64,000 nucleotides of DNA, taken from assembly GCA_019843655.1 (NCBI GenBank), contig JACDQD010000119.1, positions 1-64,000 of the forward strand, read 5' to 3'. The notes below the pieces were generated by a model, which had not been told where the DNA came from, made no database searches, and was given only the letters and a program-made list of their open reading frames with translations. Below, one piece after another: positions 34,533 through 47,057 of the stretch. Positions within the stretch are counted from its first letter, which is position 1, and each line of letters opens with the position of its first letter. Made by a program: the position numbers and the translations under genes. The stretch comes from Lethocerus indicus (lineage: Eukaryota; Arthropoda; Insecta; Hemiptera; Belostomatidae).

Positions 34533-35777
34533 CTAACTAACCATATATATATATTTATATATATAATGTGTGTGTGTTGCATGTTTTTGTGGGGGAGTCG
34601 TCCGTACGATATCGTCGCTTTTTTTTTTTTTTGAAAACTTAAATTAAAAAAAAGAAAAAGAGAAATATTCATTTTTTTCGGTATCGTCGGAAATTTACGC
34701 CGGAAAGTTTATTATTATTATCATTTTTTTTGTATTTGCGCTATTTCCGTAAGACCGTATTCCTCCTAATCCTAACAGAGAGCGGGGGCAATATTGAAAC
34801 TGCAAAGTGATATAAATTTCTAACAATTCAATTATTATTTCTTCCGTAAAAATGGCTGAAATTAAAACGGCGTTGGCGACGATAAATCGTTTGAAAATTT
34901 CGAAATTGATTTTCGCCCGTATCGAAAATTTCGGTCCGTCGCCCGATTGCGATATCTGAATTACGCCATTAATTACGTTTACGGCGCTTAGTGTAGGCGC
35001 GTAACGTCAAATTTAATCGTACCATTTCGGTGTGAATATGGTTTGCGGTGTTATAATAGTGGGGATTATTTTATTGTAGTATAAAAAAAAAAAAGAAAAT
35101 AACGCACAGAGATATGTGGCGAACGAAAATGATAAGTCGGCAGTTTAATCTCGTACATTCCTTTCTGTATTATCTCGACGGAGAATTTTCGTTACCGATA
35201 ATAATAAACAGTTTTTCGGTCGTGACAAGCTTATAATTATTAAACGATATTCGGAAATCGAACGGCGAACAGAGTGTAAATTGATTTCGATCCGGAGAAC
35301 GCACTAAAAATTTAAATAAAACTAAAAACCTACCGATTTGTTTTAAAGACTGATAATAGTCGGATAATCGCTTCTATTTTTTTAACTGTACATAGAGAAA
35401 GCCTTTAGCGCGCACATAATATGCCTTAATAATGCGTTGCACGCTCTAATATAACGGCGGATTATTAGAATGATTTCGGAACGTCCATTAACCGTCGTTT
35501 AATTACTTTTTGTATAAACGGACGGAGATTTTAAGCGCTTTTTATTCTCCGTTGGAAAAATAAAAATTCCGACGATCGATAGCGGAATTACAGGTTTCTC
35601 CGTTCTCCGTTCATCGTCGGCAAATAATCTAAATACGGGCTGTAAATATTACATTGGTTTCTTGTTACAGCGTCTTGACACTCCGTCGACAGGCTCCGAA
35701 CTATCCGTTCGGATAAATCTCTTTTCGCTCTGCCGAATTGTCGTCGAGCGCATCATATTTGTAAATTTTAAATCAAC

Positions 35778-35818
<41 letters not shown>

Positions 35819-38800
35819 GCATTTACCGCCGCACTTTTGTACACATTTATGTATATGTATTTATCTGCATGCGAGAGCGTACGTATATGTATAAAATACT
35901 TGTTGTATTTTTTTCGAATAAAACGTATTCGCCTATTCTCAATTCGTTACAGTCGTTGATTGATTTCCAGGACAGCGAACGTTTCTATTATTTTTGTGAA
36001 AAAATATATTTAAAAATAGCCGTACGGTTTGTTTAAACCCACTCAATGACGTATAATTAGATTGTCGTACAATTAAAAATTTCGAAAAAACGAAACATTC
36101 AATTTCGTGAAGTTCAGCTTTCACAACAGTTTGTCCGTTCGGTTGATTCGGGGCAGTATCGAATTCGGTTTTATTTGTTTACGTTCAGGGGCTAAATTGC
36201 GTTGTTAATCGCGTTACGGATCCTCGTAAAATATCGTGAAAAATTTAATCCGACAGGGCCAGAAGGGCAGAAACGCTCACCCACCAACGGAAGTTTATAA
36301 GCTGGACATAACGGTGTAAAATTGTCTATTCGGCAGTGGAAGAGAATTTATTTTGATTTAAATTTTCTGTTTTTTTTTTTTGTTTTAATAAGGATCTAAG
36401 GCGTATACTATTGATTAGAAATTTTTATAAAATTAATCTCACTTTCGACAGTCCGTAATCCGAAGCCGTTCCTAACTGCGTTGCGACAACACTAGAGTGC
36501 ACCCGTCGAAAATTGGATTTGAATTTAATTTTTTAATAATTTTAATTTTTTAAATTTAAATAATCGTAATTGAAGCGAAGGTTTCTGCGATCCCGGAAGC
36601 GGTAGCGCATCGCGTAACGTCGATCGGGACCCGTCGATAGTTCTTGACGGTGTTACGCGATCCTAACGGAAGAGTCGGCGTCGATTAAATAATTTATTTT
36701 TTTTTACACTCTCCACTCTTTATAATCTACAATACGGGATACATATTTAAATCAAACCCATTCCTAATACAAATACAGTGTAAAAACAATATTTTTCGTT
36801 GGTGACGACACAAATTCGGCGTACGATAGTCGTGGAACAACGGTGGAAGCTTAAAAATATACTCTTCTTATCGGGCCGAATTAAATATTTTATTTTTCCG
36901 ACAAAAAAAATTTTTAATCGCACGTATTCATCACTTTTTATTACATTTTAATTCTTGCACATATTTATAGGACGGTGGTTTGATGAGTAGGATAAAGAAA
37001 AAACAATTTTTTTAAATTAATTCGAAAGTATTTATTTTTTTTTTTCAAAGCCTTCATAATAACGTTACTCATCGAATCACCCTCGTAAAATGGTTACAAT
37101 TCTGGTACGCATTTACATATCGTTGTTCGTAAATTATAACAATCGCATTAATGACCTTAAGAAATGAATGATGTTAACATTTTACGCTATAAAATATTTT
37201 AATTAAATTTCCTCCATGAAAGCAGTTAATTTATAGCCAGTCCAGTCGGGTTTAAATTTGAATTAATGAGTATAATAAAAATGAAATGAACAGTTTGGAA
37301 AGCTCAGGCCTAGGCGTTAAAAAAAAAAAATTTTTTTTTTAATTACAGAAAAACGTGCCGAGAACTTGGATTGGCCGGAATTGTTGTTTGGTTAACGAAA
37401 TTGTCGGGAGATAACGAGAATGAGACGACTGAAATCTGAAAGGAGAATTTATAAAATTTCGTCTCCGCCCGATGAATTTCTCGACCGTTCTGGAGCGATG
37501 AACCCGAGAAAAGGGTCGAAAGAACGATCGGAAATGCAACGAATCAAAGTTCTACCGAAGCTCAATTCCGGTATTCGACTACAGTCTATAGGCAATTATG
37601 AATTATCGACTAGAGAAGACTTGTTTTCGGAATAATCCGAGCGAGAATTTTTTTTTTATTCTCCGACACTAGTTCGGACTCCGATGAAAATTTTTTCCGT
37701 CGGCCACGTTTTTAAATTGTATCGCGTAGAAACCAATTTTATACATTTTAAAACGTCGCCGGTGACTGACGGCGTAAAATACGGTATAAAACTAAAAAAA
37801 TTTTACATCTTTTCGAGTTTTAATTTTTATTTAATACCGCTTTCCAATTGATGTGCGAGTTCAAAATAGCTGGAATTTTGACCGGTTGTAATTGCCAGAA
37901 TATTACCTGATCCTACCTGAATTTAGTCATAACGAATACACACGTTATATCGATGCTCGGTGCCGTATTCGTTTTTTTTTATTATTTTTCGGGGTAAAAA
38001 CTAAAATTTCCATTTCGAAAAAAATTCCGTCTACTGTGTCAAATTATATTGTGCGCACGTTACTTACAATACGAATAGTGTACTTTTAATTATCACACAA
38101 ATATTTGAAATAAAAAAAAAAAAACAGAAATACTTTCAATAATGGAAGAAATCTCAATTGCGATTATTTGTTTAAAACGACGGTACGTATTCGTTTAAAA
38201 ATTGGTAAAAAAAAAAACATTCGCTCAGTCATTTTTGTTAAAATTCTCTTACTAAGAGTTAAGAGATTTCATATTCACGTTTACAACACACATTTATCGA
38301 TATTGCCCCGTTTTAAAAAAAAACGATAAATAAAATTAACCGACGTAAATAAATAATTAATGTACATAACTGTAAAAAAAAATAACTGTACAAGAAATAA
38401 CATCAATGCATAGAGTTCATTTTCGCAGTTTTGTGATGAACTTTCGACTTATAACACATATCTTTTCTCTTCCGAGAAGGCGATTTGCGTTAATTTGCGT
38501 AAATAAAAACGGATACATGAAAAAGCATTTCGCGATACTGGCAAGCACAAGCGTATAAATAAACGTGAAATATTATGTTTCAATCGCTGCATTAACGATC
38601 TTCAGTAACAGGTTTTTGGCCCCAATTTATGACATTTATTATTATTATAATTATTATTATCGACAAGAATGAGCCAATTTCTTTATAACTGTGAAGACAA
38701 CACACACACACACACACACGCACATACACAAATTTGACTAAAAATAAATATACGGCATTTCCAAGTCGAATTCGGCTATTAAAAATAAAAAATAAAGTGG

Positions 38801-39621
38801 ACAAACACTTTTTTTTCGCTTATATTCAGGAGAGAGTGAAACGTTGTTTCGTTTTTTCAAACAATGCCTGCCCCACGGACGCGAAACAATGCCTATTTCA
38901 ATAATAAATGTGACACTAATTTAAAAACTGACTGCGGTAATCGGACAACGATTTCGTCGTCGAATTGCGACTTCGTGTACCTCAAGTACAAACGTGTCAG
39001 GTTCAGTTTTTTGGAACCAAAAATCATCTCCGAGACCGATAAAAACATATTTCGACTACAATATTCGATATAATGATTGTTAATTGGCGGAAATTGTCAC
39101 GTTTCAGTGTCGATTATCGAATCGGAAAAATACCGTACAAACTCGATATTCGATAATTTCAAATTATTTTTTCTAAAGTTTCAATTTGGAATTGCTATTT
39201 TCTTTGTAACCGTCAACGATGCTTTCGCTTTCATTCCTCGCGTTCGACAAAATTCCCGTAAAACAGTCGATAAAAAAAATTTTTCTATAGTAAAACCGTT
39301 TGCGTTCAGAAATTGTCGATTTCACGAATTTTTTCCATTCGGACGACGTTAATTTCCTCTTTTTGCACGAAATGAAATATCGCCCGATATGAACATTTCT
39401 GAAAGCTCCGTGGCCTACACTTTGTCCGATATATATATATATATATATATAATATCAAATAATTTCGCAATTTAAAGGTCGGTCTGTTATTTTTTCCCCG
39501 GATGCCAATTTCTCTCTTTTTTATATATATATATATATCGTTTAATCGTTAATTTTATTTAAAATAAAAAGGTCAATACTTGGAGTTTAAATCGGTTGGG
39601 CGTTATTCCGTTCGCCCGATT
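34533..39621. other. Intergenic sequence and CARHSP1-like 3' flank
   Basis: AT-rich sequence with homopolymers, a (TA)n tract at 35781-35817 and several AATAAA motifs (one near 35313) that could end the CARHSP1-like transcript. About 37750-37850 carries a remnant (CGGTGACTGACGGCGTAAAA) of the TTAA-type element at 51843-52235. Short ORFs at 37420-37635 and 38864-39352 lack family resemblance. No RNA gene recognised. Confidence 0.45.
35781..35817. repeat. (TA)n microsatellite
   Basis: Uninterrupted TA dinucleotide run in the intergenic region. Confidence 0.9.
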
Positions 39622-39798
39622 CTACCGCTTACGGTTAGAGTCGTAAGGGGCGTAAGGGTCCATTTCGGTACCTGCCGATGGAGATCCGCCAATATCCGCT
39701 AGTCCGATATTATCTCTCGTCCGCCCACCGTCGATGCCGGCTACCGACGACGGCGAGAAGCCGTAACCACCGGTTCCGGCACGAAACCACAAAACATT
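39622..39798 (-). CDS. Terminal exon of an unidentified minus-strand gene
   Basis: After a GGTTTCAG acceptor (complement of 39799-39806) the frame reads NVLWFRAGTGGYGFSPSSVA, continues through GGRTRDNIGLADIGG and ends DPYAPYDSNRKR-stop at 39622-39624: 58 residues in phase 0. The Gly/Ser/Asp-rich, hydrophilic tail and good acceptor suggest a real C-terminal exon. Its upstream exons would have to lie at higher coordinates, within or beyond DNAL4, and were not identified. I do not recognise the family. Confidence 0.5.
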   Translation of the reverse strand, partial: NVLWFRAGTGGYGFSPSSVAGIDGGRTRDNIGLADIGGSPSAGTEMDPYAPYDSNRKR

Positions 39799-40301
39799 CT
39801 GAAACCGCAATACCGTCTATTAACTTCACAGGCACTCTATTATCACAACTTAAATTGCGTCTCTCTCTCTCTTTTTTATATCGATACAACTATGAGAAAT
39901 TTGCGAATAAGACTTGGAAATGATACATATATATATAAATATTAATACCGCTAATTTCGTTACATATTTCGTTTTTTTTTTTCATTTATTTTTCTATCTA
40001 CCTTCGCTCTAACTGTAATATTTTACGCAACGAAATGACATAAAACACATTTTAAAAAAAATAATCTTCCAACAATTTATGATATACACAACGAATACAT
40101 CGCCGTAATTATCTACAGAAATAAATAAAACTCGATCGAATAAAATGTGAACGTAAACAAACACAACAAATAACAAATACACACAACCGACTAGAAAAAA
40201 AAGTGAGTATTACTCGTTGTACATTTTTGACAGTTTCTTATACTAAAAAAAAAAAACATGAAAATTGGTATTTTTTGTTCTTTTTCTTCTCTCTCTCTCG
40301 C

Positions 40302-40466
40302 CTAGCAGCACTTCCAGATGCATATCGCCGTATTACCGCCGAAGAAGAGGTAGAGGAGCGTTTTGCACTCGTACGATATGTCGAAGCCGAAACCTTCGCC
40401 GACGACTGCGTGCCAAGACGGTCCGAACTTCTTGTCCAGATTGTCCTTTATCGTCCTGGCGGCCAT
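40302..40466 (-). CDS. DNAL4: DNAL4 exon 3
   Basis: 54 codons plus stop after a GTCTAG acceptor. Holds the dimerisation and target-binding core (KKFGPSWH, GEGFGF, YLFFGG). The stop TAG is the complement of 40302-40304. Confidence 0.95.
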   Translation of the reverse strand: MAARTIKDNLDKKFGPSWHAVVGEGFGFDISYECKTLLYLFFGGNTAICIWKCC

Positions 40467-43400
40467 CTAGACAGCCCGGTGGGGGGGAAACGGGACAGAG
40501 AAACGAAAGGATTGATTAGAGGACGGCCGACGACGGAACGACAACAGAATTTATACTCACCGAAATTCCGATAAACATAAAGGCTCGACACTTTCCGGTA
40601 GGATAGCTTAATACCGGGGGGGGGCAGGGGGGGAAGGATCTCGGTTTATTACTCGGGTTTTAAACAGTATCGAGTCGATCCTGCCGAAATTTGGATTCGT
40701 TCAAAATATACACATTGTCGTACATTTCCGTTTAGGCTATTTTATAGAACGGGCAACAGCGATGAGAATGAAAAGGGTCACAAAATAATTCAAATGTTTA
40801 TACATAAAAAGATATTTACGGGGCGCCGGAAAGTGATGTCGCTTCACCGTACGTGACAATATCCGTTTTTTTATTTATAAGTCGATGTAAACGATATTTT
40901 AATTTTAGAGCGACTTGTTTATTCGTAAATAATTTTTAACCCTTTGCACTCGAAGTTATTTTTTCCGTTCATATCACACCGGCAACTCGTACCGGACATA
41001 TTATCATTGTGTGGAATCGATCGATGTATCCGTAAAGTATAATCGAAAAAAATCCAACGGTTCGGAAATTTGTGGTCCGGCACATTTCGAGGTGAAATAT
41101 CGAAATCCGTCGGATTATCCACTTTCGAAACATCAATCCGTTCATCATTTTCAGTTGAATCCGCTCTGTCTTCTACACTTTCTCCTATATCACTTTCGGA
41201 TCAGTCGATATCACTTTCAATTCTCGCTGTACATATAACGGGAAATATATCGCTATCGTTAGAATCGTAGCCCAGTTCGATATTGTCCGCGTTATCGCAC
41301 AGCTAAGAGTGTCTATATTATTTATATTATGTTCGCTATAAACTTCAAATTCTAATCTCGTCGCTACTACTGTATCGATATCGCTATAAATTTTCACAAA
41401 TTTTTCTTTTATTCGCCACATATCGGGGATATAGATACGAATTGAAAATATAAAAACGACGGATAAACTCGAATCCGATACACACTTTTCTACTCCGAGT
41501 GCTGAATATCGCTCAAACCTCGGATTGTCCTCCGTTAATCGAGAGCGTAATAATCCGCAAACTATACAATATCTATAAATATCCCTATAAACAGTTTATA
41601 CGATTTGTTTTTTGTCGTTACGTGTTAAAAACTGAAAATTATCGAGCGCAAAGGGTTAATTTAGAAAATTCCATTCGTTCTTCCACCACTTTCCGGTCGA
41701 CCCGCTTTTTTCAAACGATAGTTAAATATAAAACGATAGCCGCACAGAGACGGAGTAAAAGAGGAATTATGACCGATGAATCTACTACAACGGGGCGATG
41801 ATCTACTGAGTGTGCACGATGATATGGCGTCGATTGCTGTGCGGGGTTGATGAGTTTGATGTCGAGGAAGGCGATGATCGGCTTTGAAATTCGTCCCAAA
41901 TTCTATAACGGGGCGCTAAATATCGTCGAGCACCTACTGAACTTAATAGAAAAAAAAGATGATTAATAACAACAACAACGACGACAGGCTGAGCGATGCG
42001 ATGAGTGTGTAAAAATGTACAAATCGTTTTCGAAACAACGACTACGTTCATGCAGCGTCTACGCCTACAAGATCTACTGGGGTCTACAGTGGGGGCGGGA
42101 GGCGGGTATATATTTTTTTTTGGCTTACATGCTGGCGTAGGAGATAAAAAAAAAAAAAAAAATCTCGTTTATATATATATTTCCTTTCTGATCTAATTTC
42201 GCACAAAACTGCCAATATTGACCTAATTTTTTTTTTTTAGCGCTATCGAAAAATTTTTCGTCCAACAGATGTGCACTAATTCAAATTCTCATGCACGTTG
42301 CTCTAATTTATTGAAAAATTATAACGAAATCGGCCGATACTTACTTGGTGTATTGCAAACATTTTTAAATCGCGCGCCGTCCGATATCCGTCCCATTGCG
42401 TAACGGTTCAACAGACTGAATTCCCGCAATTTGAATAACACAATTTTAAATCTATCGTATAGCGCGGAAATTATTATTGTTATTAATAGACGGGCGAAGG
42501 ATTCTTCGGACCAGAACTGTAATTATCACTAAAATCCGGTCGGAATTGTGTAATACTGCCTCGGTCTGTTTGCTATTCCGGAATTTTCCATCGTTCGGAA
42601 ATCACCCGAGTGAGCTCCGCTGAATGGGGGCGCTTTTTATCTTCCGAAGTCCTCTCGGGTGTTGTCTGTTTCGTTATACCCGATTCGTTAATCGCATCTG
42701 AATTACGACTTGTTTGTTATCAGCGACGTGTGGAACTGGTTTACGTTCCGAGAGGTCACCGGGAGGAAAAACTATTTCCCGATCGCTCAACGGATGATTT
42801 CCGAGAACACTCTCGACGAAGAATCTCCTCTCCGACCGACGTAGTGTTAAACGATATCGCCCGGAAGAAAAAGAAAAAATAGTGTTCGTTTTCGACGCTA
42901 AAAAGCTACAAATCAACAATGTCCGCAATAACCAAGCTTCAATCGATCGAATCAATAAAACACTACAGAATGTAACACAACTCGAATATAGAGTCAAAGA
43001 GCAAACATACGTTTCTTTTATTTTTCTCTTTTTTTTTTTTTTTCTAGAAGTAAAGAAAAGAAAATGGAAAAACAGGCCTCACCTCGTTATTGGAGGCAAA
43101 TTTTTCACAAGCCGTCACAATTAATTCAATCGCTTCCGTTCTCATTTCTTCTCCCATATCGCAATTCTGCACCAAAAAAATATTCGCTGTGTATATTTTT
43201 TTTTTACTTAAAAAAAAAAAAAGATCTGGGTTATACCGACCCAGTAGTAAGAGGGGGGCCGCCTTTTTCGACCCGAAGAAGATTTTCAATCCGCAACTTT
43301 CGATACGATTTTCGTCGTTACGACTTTTCGGCTGTGTCAAAGTCGATTGAATTGTACCAAAAAAAATTGAGCCGATACATCCTTTTGAAAGAGGAAAGAA

Positions 43401-45058
43401 ATATTTACACGGTCACGCGTACATATATATATATAACTATTATTTCGCGAAATTTTTCTAAAATAATATACGGTAAAAATTTATTATAGGGGCTACGTCG
43501 GCGTGGCTTCATACTAGGGGTAGTTTATGTCTCTAACGCTTTAAAAAAAATAAATAAATAACCCGCCTAATTAGAAAGGAATGGTCGAAATAAAAAGTGC
43601 GATTTAATAAAGTTACGCGATTGCGAAAACAACGTATCCGACCCCGATTGGCGACGACATCGTTTTCGACCGATAGCCTTCGTAGCCCCCCCGTCGTAAA
43701 TTTCGACCGAAATATACGATTTACGCACGAATCTCGGTTCTTTTGAGTAATCAATTAAGGTTTCAGAGACGATTAGTTGTACGGGGGTCGCAAAGAAATG
43801 TTGCTGGATGAAAAAAGGTCTTCGAGTCGAAACGACTACGTCGTAGCCAACCCTGGACCGACTAAGGCCGTATTTTTTTGTCAGAACGCAGCTCGTCGAG
43901 TTCAATCCGAATTTTCGCACTACCTATGGAAATTTTGAAAAAAGCCAAAATTTAACCCTTTCAGTGCCGAGCGTTTAACAGCGCCTCATTCTTCGCACTG
44001 CGAGAGAGCTACATCTCGAAACGAATTTTGAAAAAATGATCGAATTTCATTTGCAAAAGAATTTAGAGACCGGTTTGGGGGCGCGCGACTTTTTACAAAT
44101 TTTGCCCGATCGATAACGGTGGAAATTCGACACCGAACGAATTCTCCTAGCGCCGAAGTCGAAATAATTTATGCCCTTTATGAAGAACACGTTATTTTAA
44201 ACAGCGTTTGTGAAAACCGCGACGACGCTTTCCGTACCGTCTTTTCGCAAAAAAAGCTGCGCCCTTTACGGATGCGGACCGGGGCGGAATCGGTACCGAG
44301 TTATTGACCGAAAACTACGGGGTGACTTGATCGAAATAAGCGCCGAAAGCGATACGGTGTGGGAACCTTTTGGAGAATTTCGCCCCGAAGTTACTGCAAC
44401 AGACGATATCGTAATTTGTACGAGCTTTTAAAGCTTTTAACGAGCGTCTTTCAAAACCCCCCCCCCCCGTTATATTTGTCGAATTCGGCCTGTTATCTGA
44501 GCGTAGGCACTAAAAGGGTTATTGAGGGAGAGAAGAGGGATTGAAGCGTCAAGGGTGGGGGGCCCTGTTTCGGAAGATTGGGGGTACTATATAAATAGAA
44601 AAGTGATAGAAAGTACAGGGAGGGGCAACATATTCTCAGGTAATGAACAGTACAATGGATGACAGTTGGTGAGCGAACCTGACACCGCGTAACCTCCCAC
44701 CTATCGACCGCTTTCCGTATATCGATACACGATCTCCAATTCGATATATACCGTATAATAACGAGGAATTTTTGCGGAAATAACGAGAAAAATATTGTAC
44801 GCCTCGTCTACAAACGGTGGATTCGTCTGGATATTGTCCAAATCCGGGATTTTTTACGGATCTGGGACTCGTTCGATATATCGGACGGGTTCGATATATC
44901 GATATACGAGGTCGTTTAGGGGGGGGGGAGGACCATCACTAGATTTGGGGTAAAATGAACGGGTTTGTAAATATATGTTTGAGACTCACTTCGACCAGAG
45001 GATAAGTGTGGACGACCTTTTTCACTTCTTCCTCTCTCTTCGTATCGCCTTCGGCCAT
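40302..45058 (-). CDS. DNAL4: Dynein light chain 4, axonemal (DNAL4), complete
   Basis: Three minus-strand exons join in phase 0 to give 105 residues, the length of vertebrate DNAL4: 44990-45058, 43083-43166 and 40302-40466. Exon 1 is MAEGDTKREEEVKKVVHTYP-LVE. Exon 2 is NCDMGEEMRTEAIELIVTAC-EKFASNNE. Exon 3 contains the family core TIKDNLDKKFGPSWHAVVGE and GFGFDISYECKTLLYLFFGG, ending AICIWKCC-stop. DNAL4 is an LC8-type light chain of axonemal dyneins and acts as a dimeric cargo or intermediate-chain adaptor, so it implies motile cilia or flagella (for example sperm). Donors GTGAGT and GTGAGG and acceptors GCAG and CTAG are canonical. The introns (1.8 and 2.6 kb) hold piggyBac-type elements. 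It is transcribed away from UBE4A. Confidence 0.95.
40940..41655. mobile_element. piggyBac-type non-autonomous element (716 bp, TTAA flanks)
   Basis: Bounded by TTAA at 40936-40939 and 41656-41659. Termini are CCCTTTGCACTCGA on the left and TCGAGCGCAAAGGG on the right, an inverted pair typical of piggyBac-like elements. No transposase is encoded. It lies in DNAL4 intron 2. Confidence 0.85.
41803..41936 (-). CDS. Possible terminal exon, unknown
   Basis: Minus-strand frame behind a TTAAGTTCAG acceptor reading GARRYLAPRYRIWDEFQSRS, then a Ser/Pro/Thr-rich tail ending HIIVHTQ-stop. It sits in DNAL4 intron 2 on the same strand and might be an alternative exon or a separate transcript. No family recognised; chance is quite possible. 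Confidence 0.2.
41937..43082. other. DNAL4 intron 2 remainder, nothing recognised
   Basis: Poly-A/T tracts and ORFs on both strands (42610-42882 and 42674-42997) that overlap each other and resemble no family. Confidence 0.4.
43083..43166 (-). CDS. DNAL4: DNAL4 exon 2
   Basis: 28 codons after a TTGGTGCAG acceptor, encoding DMGEEMRTEAIELIVTACEK then FASNNE. This matches DMPEEMR...VTACEKF-NNE of the family; donor GTGAGG. Confidence 0.94.
43952..44522. mobile_element. piggyBac-type non-autonomous element in DNAL4 intron 1
   Basis: Left end TTAACCCTTTCAGTGCCGAG; right end GTAGGCACTAAAAGGGTTAT gives the inverted counterpart (CCCTTTTAGTGCC). The right TTAA is altered to TTAT. About 570 bp, no transposase ORF. 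Confidence 0.7.
44990..45058 (-). CDS. DNAL4: DNAL4 exon 1
   Basis: 23 codons from the ATG at the complement of 45056-45058 to TATCCTCTGGTCGAA, followed by the GTGAGT donor. Corresponds to the family's N-terminal K-x-TFPLV segment. Confidence 0.93.
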
Positions 45059-47057
45059 ATTTTATAACCGGTAAATCGTCAATCGACGATTATATTGAGG
45101 GGGGGAAAAAACGATCGGGGATCGACGAGAAGAGGATCGTCGATCGTTAGAAAAACGACTGGATTCGGGATCGGGCGTAACCCGAGCAACGTAGATCGGC
45201 CGACGGCCAATTAATGGAGCGTACGCGTACCGAATACGGCATCCTATCGGCGTTTTTCACCAAAAAAAAAGAAAAAAGAAGAGAATTCCGTTCCCCGCCG
45301 ATCACGAAATGACCATTTTTCGAAACCGCTATCTATCTATCGTCGTCGGGCCCCGGCCGTCGCCTCTCCGACCGTCAGTCTGCCACCGGCCACGAAACGG
45401 ACATCGATTTATGATTAGCCGAAAAACCGATTAACGTTTACGAAAATTAACGATCGTTTTTTATAACGCCCTCCGCTAAATCGGATATATTTAAAATATC
45501 CTATTTAAAAGCGGCCGTTCGGAATTTTGTATAATGACGTGTATACGAAACCCGATACGGATATACACGGAAACGTCGACAAATAAAACGTTGCTTTTTT
45601 TTAAACCCCCCGTTCAATATTAAATATTTAATCTATCGTATTTAAAAATGGGAGTCCGATTTTTTTTAATATCGACAAATATACAAAACCCGATTAAAAC
45701 TACTTCAGTTTTGTATAATGACGGATATACGAAAACGTGGACAAAGTAATAAAACGTTGCTTTTTTTAAACCTCCGTTTAATATTAATTATTTAAACTAT
45801 CGTATTTAAAAATGGGAGTCCGATTTTTATAATATGGACAAATATAGAAAACCCGATTAAAACTACTTCAGTTTTGTATAATGACGGATATACGAAAATG
45901 TGGACAAAGTAATAAAACGATGCTTTTTTTAAACCTCCGTTTAATATTAAATAGTTAAACTATCGTATTTAAAAGTGGGAGTCCGATTTTTTTTTAATAT
46001 CGACAAATATGTAAAACCCGATTAAAACTACTTCAGTTTTGTACAATGACGGATATACGAAACCCAATGACGGATATACGAAAACGTCGACAAAGTAATA
46101 AAACGTTGATTTTTTTAAACCTCCGTTTAATATCAAACATTTAAACTATCGTATTTAATAAATGGGAGTCTGATTTTTTTCAATATCGACGAATATACAA
46201 AACCCGATTAAAACGAAACGGTTTACATTCGTTTCATAATATTATATTTTTATGAAAATCGTTTTCAATAATTCTTCCTTCAGTTTTGTATAATGACGGA
46301 TATACGAAAATGTCGACAAAATAATAAAACGTTGCTTTTTTTTTTTAAACCTCCGTTTAATATTAATTATTTAAAGTATCGTATTTAAAAATGGGAGTCT
46401 GATTTTTTTTTAATATCGACGAATTAAAACGAAACGGTATACGTCGAAAAAGTAATAGAACGGTTTTTTCTATTAATACGCGTTCTTTACATTCGTTTCA
46501 TAATATTATATTTTTATGAAAATCGTTTCGAATAATTGTTCCCTTCAATAGCGGCCGACTTCGATTTCGGTCCCTGTTTTATATACTGCAGTATAACGAA
46601 TTGAAATTTTCCGCGATAATATTTTCCGGGCAGTGCGAAAAATTCGCCGTATTTTTTTTATAATCGAAATAAACAGCCCGAATATTATTCGTCGGTCTTA
46701 TTAATTTTCGAACGTTATACAGCAGGTTACAATTATTGTTGGGGGCTAGTGGACTAGTGGACGGACCGTGATTCAACCGTTCTGGTATTGGCCTTATTAT
46801 TATTATTATTATTATCGTTTCTGACAGTAATGGGCGTCGCCGATTTACCATTTCCGAGTAGTACTTTGGCCGGGACCGGACTGTCGACGGGTCGAAGGTA
46901 AAAAGTTACAGATTTAAGAGGCGGTTGGGGGGGGAGGGCCCCTATTATCATCCCCAAGGAGGAAATTCGACGAGATCCGTTTGAAAATGTGAAACGTGGA
47001 ATTTCTCAGTTGGTACCGTGTTTTTTCGTTTTTTTTTCTTTTTATCTATCGACGAAA
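45059..47057. promoter_or_regulatory. Divergent intergenic region between DNAL4 and UBE4A
   Basis: About 2.0 kb separates the two start codons, so both promoters must lie here. The DNAL4-proximal part (45100-45400) is CpG-containing unique sequence. The centre is a tandem array (45500-46560). The UBE4A-proximal part has an (ATT)n run near 46795-46816. No TATA box or initiator can be assigned with confidence. Confidence 0.5.
45500..46560. repeat. ~150-200-bp tandem array in the shared promoter interval (about 5-6 units)
   Basis: Units contain TGACGGATATACGAAAACGT, AATAAAACGTTGC, CTCCGTTTAATATTAA, ATGGGAGTCCGATTTTTTTT and CCCGATTAAAACTACTTCAG. Repeats start near 45530, 45720, 45880, 46060, 46290 and 46430 with internal deletions and one insertion (ACATTCGTTTCATAATATTA appears twice, 46225 and 46490). 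Confidence 0.85.

Noticed and set aside
37420..37635. 71-codon plus-strand frame in the intergenic region
   Set aside because: Protein-like composition but an in-frame stop shortly upstream, no convincing acceptor and no recognised family.
43567..43920. 117-codon minus-strand frame in DNAL4 intron 1
   Set aside because: There is a possible TAG acceptor upstream, but no family resemblance, and another overlapping frame is open too; not enough to call a gene.
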